Shown: positions 59,868-64,000 of the stretch, in pieces
Numbering within the stretch: the first letter of the stretch is position 1
Layout: each line of letters starts with the position of its first letter
DNA from: Thermoplasmata archaeon
GTDB taxonomy: Archaea; Thermoplasmatota; DTKX01; VGTL01
Assembly (NCBI GenBank): GCA_038851035.1
Contig: JAWCLH010000004.1
Location: 55,688-119,687, forward strand
Direction of reading: 5' to 3'
Length of the DNA: 64,000 nt
Made by a program: the position numbers and the translations under genes
Notes under the pieces: generated by a model
What the model saw: only the letters and a program-made list of their open reading frames with translations
What the model was told of the DNA's origin: nothing
Database searches by the model: none

Positions 59868-60422
59868 ATGGGCAGCTCACAAAATTCAAATGGCAAGGGA
59901 ACGGTCTTGGTGAAGGCCCCTTCGGGGAAGCCCCTCCCGGAAATGGAGCGGGTATGGTTCATCAGGGCGTCCATCTCTTTACTAGCCCTTATATGGATCT
60001 TCGGTGCGTGCCTCGTACCCCTAGATTTTTTATTGGGCAGAAGTTTATTTATCTCTTTTTTCATCGGCCTCTCCATTCTAGCCCTGGTCGGCTCCTTCGT
60101 GTGGGCCAGAATGTTCTATGCGAGCTACAGGTTCGAGCTGAGGGATAGGGACATCCTTGTGGAATCGGGTGTGCTCTTCCGGAAAAGAACCTACATACCC
60201 TATAGCAGAATTCAGAATGTTAATGTTCTTCAGGGACCGATATTAAGAATCTATGGCCTGAAGAGTATAATGATAGAGACCGCTGGGGGTGTATCGTACC
60301 AGCAGGGTCCCGCGGGAACGGGTATGGCGGAGGGCCAGATACCCGGACCAGAAAATCCCGAAAGCCTAGCTGAGGAGATAATGGGGCGGGTGAGGGAGGC
60401 GAGGGCGGGTGGAGGAATCTAG
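59868..60422 (+). CDS. PH-domain (YdbS-like, bPH2) membrane protein
   Basis: A 184-residue protein: short Gly/Ser-rich start, VWFIRASISLLALIWIFGACLVPLDFL and SLFISFFIGLSILALVGSFVWARMFY as two helices, then the bPH2 domain YRFELRDRDILVESGVLFRKRTYIPYSRIQNVNVLQGPILRIYGLKSIMIETAGG. Start ATG 59868 fits a TTTTTTATATCA box about 40-50 bp upstream. A Pro/Gly-rich linker precedes the last helix. Function of these archaeal PH proteins is not established; membrane-bound regulators or secretion accessory proteins are candidates. Confidence 0.88.
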   Translation: MGSSQNSNGKGTVLVKAPSGKPLPEMERVWFIRASISLLALIWIFGACLVPLDFLLGRSLFISFFIGLSILALVGSFVWARMFYASYRFELRDRDILVESGVLFRKRTYIPYSRIQNVNVLQGPILRIYGLKSIMIETAGGVSYQQGPAGTGMAEGQIPGPENPESLAEEIMGRVREARAGGGI

Positions 60423-60501
60423 ACCCCAAGGCTCGTAGGGGATTTATCCGATGGGCGCACGCGGGGGGGTGCGAGTCCTACGGGAGGTGTCCAGCGCTCA
60501 C

Positions 60502-61353
60502 TCACTTCTGGTACTCATAAAATCCTGACCCCGTCTTTCTTCCCAGTTTTCCGGCCGCAACCATCTTCCGGAGCAGGGGGCATGGTCTGTACTTCGGGTC
60601 GCCAAGGCCACAATAGAGGACCTCCATTATGGATAGGCAGACGTCGAGCCCTATGAGATCGGCGAGCTCAAGCGGGCCCATTGGTTGGTTGGTCCCGAGC
60701 TTCATACAGGCGTCTATCGCCTCCCTCGTCCCGACTCCCTCCATCAATGCGAAGCAAGCCTCGTTTATCATAGGCATCAAAATGCGGTTGACAATGAAGC
60801 CCGGGTAGTCATTTGCCTCGACCGGCTCCTTACCCATTTTCCTTGCAAGCTCTACGACTGTTTTCGTCGTCTGCTCCGAGGTCTGTACCCCCTTGATCAC
60901 CTCGACGAGCTTCATTACCGGCACGGGGTTCATGAAGTGCATTCCGATGAACCTGTCCGGCCTCTTCGTGGCCGCGGCGAGCTCCGTTATCGAGATGGAC
61001 GATGTGTTGGAGGCGAATATCGTCTCTGGGGGACAGATGGCGTCAAGTTCTTTGAAGAGCTGTTTCTTGAGAGGAGCGCTCTCTACAATCGCCTCTATAA
61101 CAATCATCGCGTCCGCGCACTCCTTCAGCTCGAGTGTGCCTCGGATTCGGCCGAGGACCCTCGCCTTCTCGTCGGTCCCGAGCTTTCCTTTCTCCACCAT
61201 CTTCGAGAGGCTCTTATCAATATTCTTCATCCCACCGTCAACGAACCTTTGCTCTATGTCCCTCATCACAACGTCGTACCCGGCCGCTGCCGCGACCTGC
61301 GCGATGCCACTTCCCATCGTTCCCGCTCCCATGACGGCTATTTTATGGTGCAT
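60502..61353 (-). CDS. 3-hydroxybutyryl-CoA / 3-hydroxyacyl-CoA dehydrogenase
   Basis: A 283-residue NAD(P)-dependent enzyme. Rossmann motif [59 protein letters not shown] with the catalytic His/Asn, then [24 protein letters not shown] and [21 protein letters not shown]. All active-site residues are present. It would oxidise the 3-hydroxyacyl-CoA formed by the nearby crotonase. Alone on its strand between the convergent PH-domain gene and the upstream TPR gene. Confidence 0.96.
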   Translation of the reverse strand: MHHKIAVMGAGTMGSGIAQVAAAAGYDVVMRDIEQRFVDGGMKNIDKSLSKMVEKGKLGTDEKARVLGRIRGTLELKECADAMIVIEAIVESAPLKKQLFKELDAICPPETIFASNTSSISITELAAATKRPDRFIGMHFMNPVPVMKLVEVIKGVQTSEQTTKTVVELARKMGKEPVEANDYPGFIVNRILMPMINEACFALMEGVGTREAIDACMKLGTNQPMGPLELADLIGLDVCLSIMEVLYCGLGDPKYRPCPLLRKMVAAGKLGRKTGSGFYEYQK

Positions 61354-61410
61354 GACCAGACCCCCAGGCGTGAATGAGAATGGGGTTATTTGTAAATTTG
61401 CACTGGTTTC

Positions 61411-62526
61411 TCAGGGTCCCACACCGACCCCCAGTGAGAAAAGCTTCTCCCTTCCCTTCTGCGCCGCCTCGTTCTCGGGGTTGAGCCTCAGAGCCCGGTT
61501 ATAGCATTCTAATGCCTCGTGGAGGTCACCCTTCAGCTCGAGTATCGTGCCCTTGTTGACCCACGCGTCGTCCGACTCGACCTTGGCCATCAGGGCCTTA
61601 TCGAACGCTTCGAGCGCACCGTCGAGGTCCTTTTTGGCGTATCTTGCTATTCCAATGTTGTTCCAGGCCTCGAAGTCATGAGGCCGAATTCTCAGAGCGC
61701 TCTCATACGAGGCCAGGGCTTCATCCACCTTGCCCAGGTGAAACAATGCATCCCCCCTGGAATTCCAAGCCTGTACGAGGTCGGGCCTAAGCTTCAGGGC
61801 GATGTCCAGACACTTCACTGCCTCCTCGAACAACCCCATCTCCTCTTCCGTCAGTCCCTTCTCGAGCCACGCGCACGGGTCATTCCGGTCGAGGCATAGA
61901 GCCCTATCAAAATATTCTAGGGATTCTTTCCCCCGCCCGAGACCCAACAATGTACGGGCCTTTTGTGCCCAAGCACGCTCGAAGTCTGGGCGCAGCGTTA
62001 TGGCCCTTGTGAATGAATCGACCGCCTCCTCCAGCCTTCCCATCGCCTGGAGCGCCATCCCCTTGTTATACTCTGCGACGGCGCTGTTCCTGTCGAGTTC
62101 CGCAGCTGCGTTGAAGTGCTCTAGAGCTCTTGGATAGTCGTGGATGAGGAATGCGGCGCTCCCGAGAAGATTCCGAAGCTCGAGGTCCTTGACCGGCGCC
62201 GCTAGGTGCTTTTCTAGCTCCTCGAGCTTCTCCTCGACAACTTCGGCAACGAATTTCTGGGCGTCAGAGACGGTCTGCGAAGTGAGACGGTCTACCACGG
62301 GTGGAATTCCGGCCTCGACCAGATACCGACCAAGTTCCTTTGCTATTTCCTTCGCGTCGCGCCCTACCACATCCAATTCCCGGAGCTCCGCCATCAGCTC
62401 CCGGGGGTCTCTCGGCTCGATAACAGTGGGTTGGGCTGATTTGTGGTGCGGTAGGGCCCTCCGGCACTTCTTGCATATTGTCGAGGCGTCCATGTTCATC
62501 GTTCCGCACGCAGCACAGCGAATCAT
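61411..62526 (-). CDS. TPR-repeat protein with N-terminal zinc ribbon
   Basis: A 371-residue protein. It begins IRCAACGTMNMDASTICKKC, a four-Cys zinc ribbon, followed by a charged helical region, then eight or so tetratricopeptide repeats (about 120-365) of the form A-x-x-x-FD-x-A-L-x-x-x-P, such as NSAVAEYNKGMALQAMGRLEEAVDSFTRAI. A TATA-like ACAATATTATCG lies upstream (about 62558-62570, minus strand). Protein-protein scaffold; the partner is unknown. The stop lies 57 bp before the dehydrogenase gene on the same strand. Confidence 0.9.
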   Translation of the reverse strand: MIRCAACGTMNMDASTICKKCRRALPHHKSAQPTVIEPRDPRELMAELRELDVVGRDAKEIAKELGRYLVEAGIPPVVDRLTSQTVSDAQKFVAEVVEEKLEELEKHLAAPVKDLELRNLLGSAAFLIHDYPRALEHFNAAAELDRNSAVAEYNKGMALQAMGRLEEAVDSFTRAITLRPDFERAWAQKARTLLGLGRGKESLEYFDRALCLDRNDPCAWLEKGLTEEEMGLFEEAVKCLDIALKLRPDLVQAWNSRGDALFHLGKVDEALASYESALRIRPHDFEAWNNIGIARYAKKDLDGALEAFDKALMAKVESDDAWVNKGTILELKGDLHEALECYNRALRLNPENEAAQKGREKLFSLGVGVGP

Positions 62527-62683
62527 CGTACCACACCAGAACGGAAATGGGAGTATGCGATAATATTGTTTACTGCCCGGCGAGTAGTTCAGCGTAAGGG
62601 GAGCGCATTGGTATCTTCGCTACCTAAGGCGTCAGCGGGCTTGCAGCTCGAGTGAAGGGGCCGTGGAATGGGGGCCGTTGGGG

Positions 62684-64000
62684 TTACGATGCGACCCCAC
62701 CCGCCACACCTCCCTTCAACCTCTTTAGTCTCAGACCGTGCCTCACCTTCATATACTCCTCTTCCAGAAGACCCTCCCTTCGCGCCATCTCCCTTATTCT
62801 GTTGTAGAGGAACTGGTATCCGGGGTAGAGAATCTGCCTGTACCAGCTCTCCGCAAAGAATTCTTTAGCAAACTCATTTATCCAGTGGAGGGAATGGTTC
62901 AGGCAGCACTTCATCATCTCTTTCTGGGCATCGCTCAGGAACTCCATCCTGAACCTTTTCTCTTTGCTCATCCTCCCCCACGGGACAAAAAAGAGTGGGA
63001 TAAAGATGCTCTTGAACTCCCTGAGCTCGTCCAAGAGCTCGATGGTTTTGATGACGTCGTCATCGGTTTCTCCCGGAAGACCGATGATGAATGTGCAGTA
63101 GGGGACCATATGGTTGTCGTGCATGATTCCCATGCTCCTATGAACGACTTCCGGCCACTCCTCAATCTTGAAAGGCTTTACCTTCCCGGGCATGTGCATC
63201 TCGACAAGCCTCGGCGAGCCGGTTTCGATTCCGACCTCCATTCCCAACCAGGGTTGCTTCTCACGAACCATCTCCATAACCATCCTTACAAGCTCCGGGT
63301 CCGCGGAGACGGCCGCAAGGGAGAGATGGCTCCACCCGAGATGCCTGTAATGCTTGAGACCTAGTTCGGTCAGCCTGAGCAACTTCTCCCTGTTGGGGAG
63401 GACGCCTTTGGAACCATAGAGTAATACATCCTCCGCATGGAAGGTTCCGTCCTTGACACCCGCCCTCTTATTGACCTCTATCTCCCTCTCTATTCTATCC
63501 AGCGGGAACCACCTCAGTTGTTGGAGGGTCACCGTGCAGAATCGGCAACCCCGTGGGCAACCCCGGCCGATTTCGGTGATTCCGCAAATTGTCCCCCCTC
63601 GAATCTCAGGAATCTCATCGAGCGGCGGAATCTCGTCCCGCGAGACCTCGTAGAACCGTGGTAGCTGCTCGCCCCTGAGGGCCTTTTGAATCAGCCTGGG
63701 GGCTGCCCTCTCTCCCTCCCCAATAACCACGCAATCAATATTCAGCTCCTCAAGTGCCCCGGGCTCCCTCTGGAGCTGCCAGGCTCCCTGCCCCCCAACG
63801 ATGACTTTGCAACCCCTCTTTCTCGCTTCTGAAATGGCGGAACTCGTCATCAGTTTTCTGAAGTACCTCACGACAAACGGCTCCCCATCAAGAATGCTTC
63901 TCCACGTGAACGTGGATGGACCCCAGCCGAACGGATCCATCGTGCTGACGCCGAGGACTTTTACATCTCCCAGATGCCCGCGTAGGCGGTCGGGAGGAAC
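62684..64000 (-). CDS. B12-binding-domain radical SAM protein, 5' part outside the window
   Basis: The reading frame is open to the window edge, with at least 438 residues. It begins LGDVKVLGVSTMDPFGWGPS, an apparent cobalamin-binding-type N-terminal domain (VIVGGQGAWQLQ, VVIGEGERAAPRLIQ). The 4Fe-4S site is CPRGCRFC (CX3CX2C), with GMEVGIETGSPRLVEMHMPGK and TFIIGLPGETDDDVIKTIELL typical of the methylthiotransferase-like B12 radical SAM group. The C-terminal part is long and helical. Substrate unknown. Methionine at 63940 is internal, not the start. Confidence 0.92.
   Translation of the reverse strand, partial: VPPDRLRGHLGDVKVLGVSTMDPFGWGPSTFTWRSILDGEPFVVRYFRKLMTSSAISEARKRGCKVIVGGQGAWQLQREPGALEELNIDCVVIGEGERAAPRLIQKALRGEQLPRFYEVSRDEIPPLDEIPEIRGGTICGITEIGRGCPRGCRFCTVTLQQLRWFPLDRIEREIEVNKRAGVKDGTFHAEDVLLYGSKGVLPNREKLLRLTELGLKHYRHLGWSHLSLAAVSADPELVRMVMEMVREKQPWLGMEVGIETGSPRLVEMHMPGKVKPFKIEEWPEVVHRSMGIMHDNHMVPYCTFIIGLPGETDDDVIKTIELLDELREFKSIFIPLFFVPWGRMSKEKRFRMEFLSDAQKEMMKCCLNHSLHWINEFAKEFFAESWYRQILYPGYQFLYNRIREMARREGLLEEEYMKVRHGLRLKRLKGGVAGGVAS

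Overview
The window is archaeal, probably from the Thermoplasmatota or a close euryarchaeal relative. It carries a TATA-binding protein, RNase P protein 4 (Rpp21), archaeal elongation factor 1-beta, a zinc-ribbon protein of the HVO_2753 kind, split glycine dehydrogenase genes and an archaeal-length ThiC. Many genes have a TATA-like box about 25 bp before the start codon, as expected for leaderless transcripts. The DNA is GC-rich, with short AT-rich islands at intergenic regions and at one probably acquired gene. No rRNA, tRNA or CRISPR array was found.

Layout. 0-7.9 kb: gcvPB (partial) and gcvPA, a broken beta-helix surface protein gene, rnp4-thiC, and the TBP gene with stacked TATA boxes. 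8-20.1 kb: a tandem family of three giant (about 1,100 aa) secreted glycine-rich proteins with Ig/FN3-like repeats and a C-terminal membrane anchor, plus a decayed fourth copy; one carries a C22 homopolymer inside its coding sequence. 20.2-25.9 kb: a zinc ribbon-EF-1beta pair, a small Cys-rich protein, a PEP-synthase-type N-domain protein coupled to a metallo-beta-lactamase-fold hydrolase, a phosphohexomutase and Hsp20. 25.9-28.4 kb: an AT-rich spacer, a three-repeat zinc protein next to a circularly permuted SGNH hydrolase, then decayed DNA. 28.4-34.5 kb: aldehyde:ferredoxin oxidoreductase with a MoaD-like protein, a UDP-sugar dehydrogenase, a small helical protein, a GRP-type sugar transporter and bacterial-type PanD.

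34.5-49.9 kb: a nitroreductase; V4R and Roadblock genes leading into a giant VCBS/UnbV/CARDB/PKD surface protein; a BNR-propeller surface protein; a 907-residue coiled-coil protein with terminal zinc ribbon; two small membrane proteins; a site-2 protease with extracytoplasmic NEW3/CARDB-like domains; a Wzx-type flippase. 50.2-54.7 kb: a TusA-TusD-TusC-TusB sulfur-relay set, DUF72, an AT-rich frameshifted SDH-family serine protease gene, and a small helical protein. 55-64 kb: a znuA-znuC-znuB metal transporter with a NikR-like regulator and a macrodomain protein in one tightly packed run; a crotonase and 3-hydroxyacyl-CoA dehydrogenase that could act in sequence in acyl-CoA metabolism; a PH-domain membrane protein; a TPR protein; and a partial B12-type radical SAM protein.

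The general theme is heavy investment in the cell surface: seven intact or broken giant secreted proteins, with flippase, UDP-sugar dehydrogenase and membrane protease. The most unusual items are the permuted SGNH hydrolase beside the CRIPT-like zinc repeat protein, the glycine-rich tandem array with its poly-C tract, and three genes broken at simple repeats or homopolymers, which could be real decay, phase variation or sequencing error.
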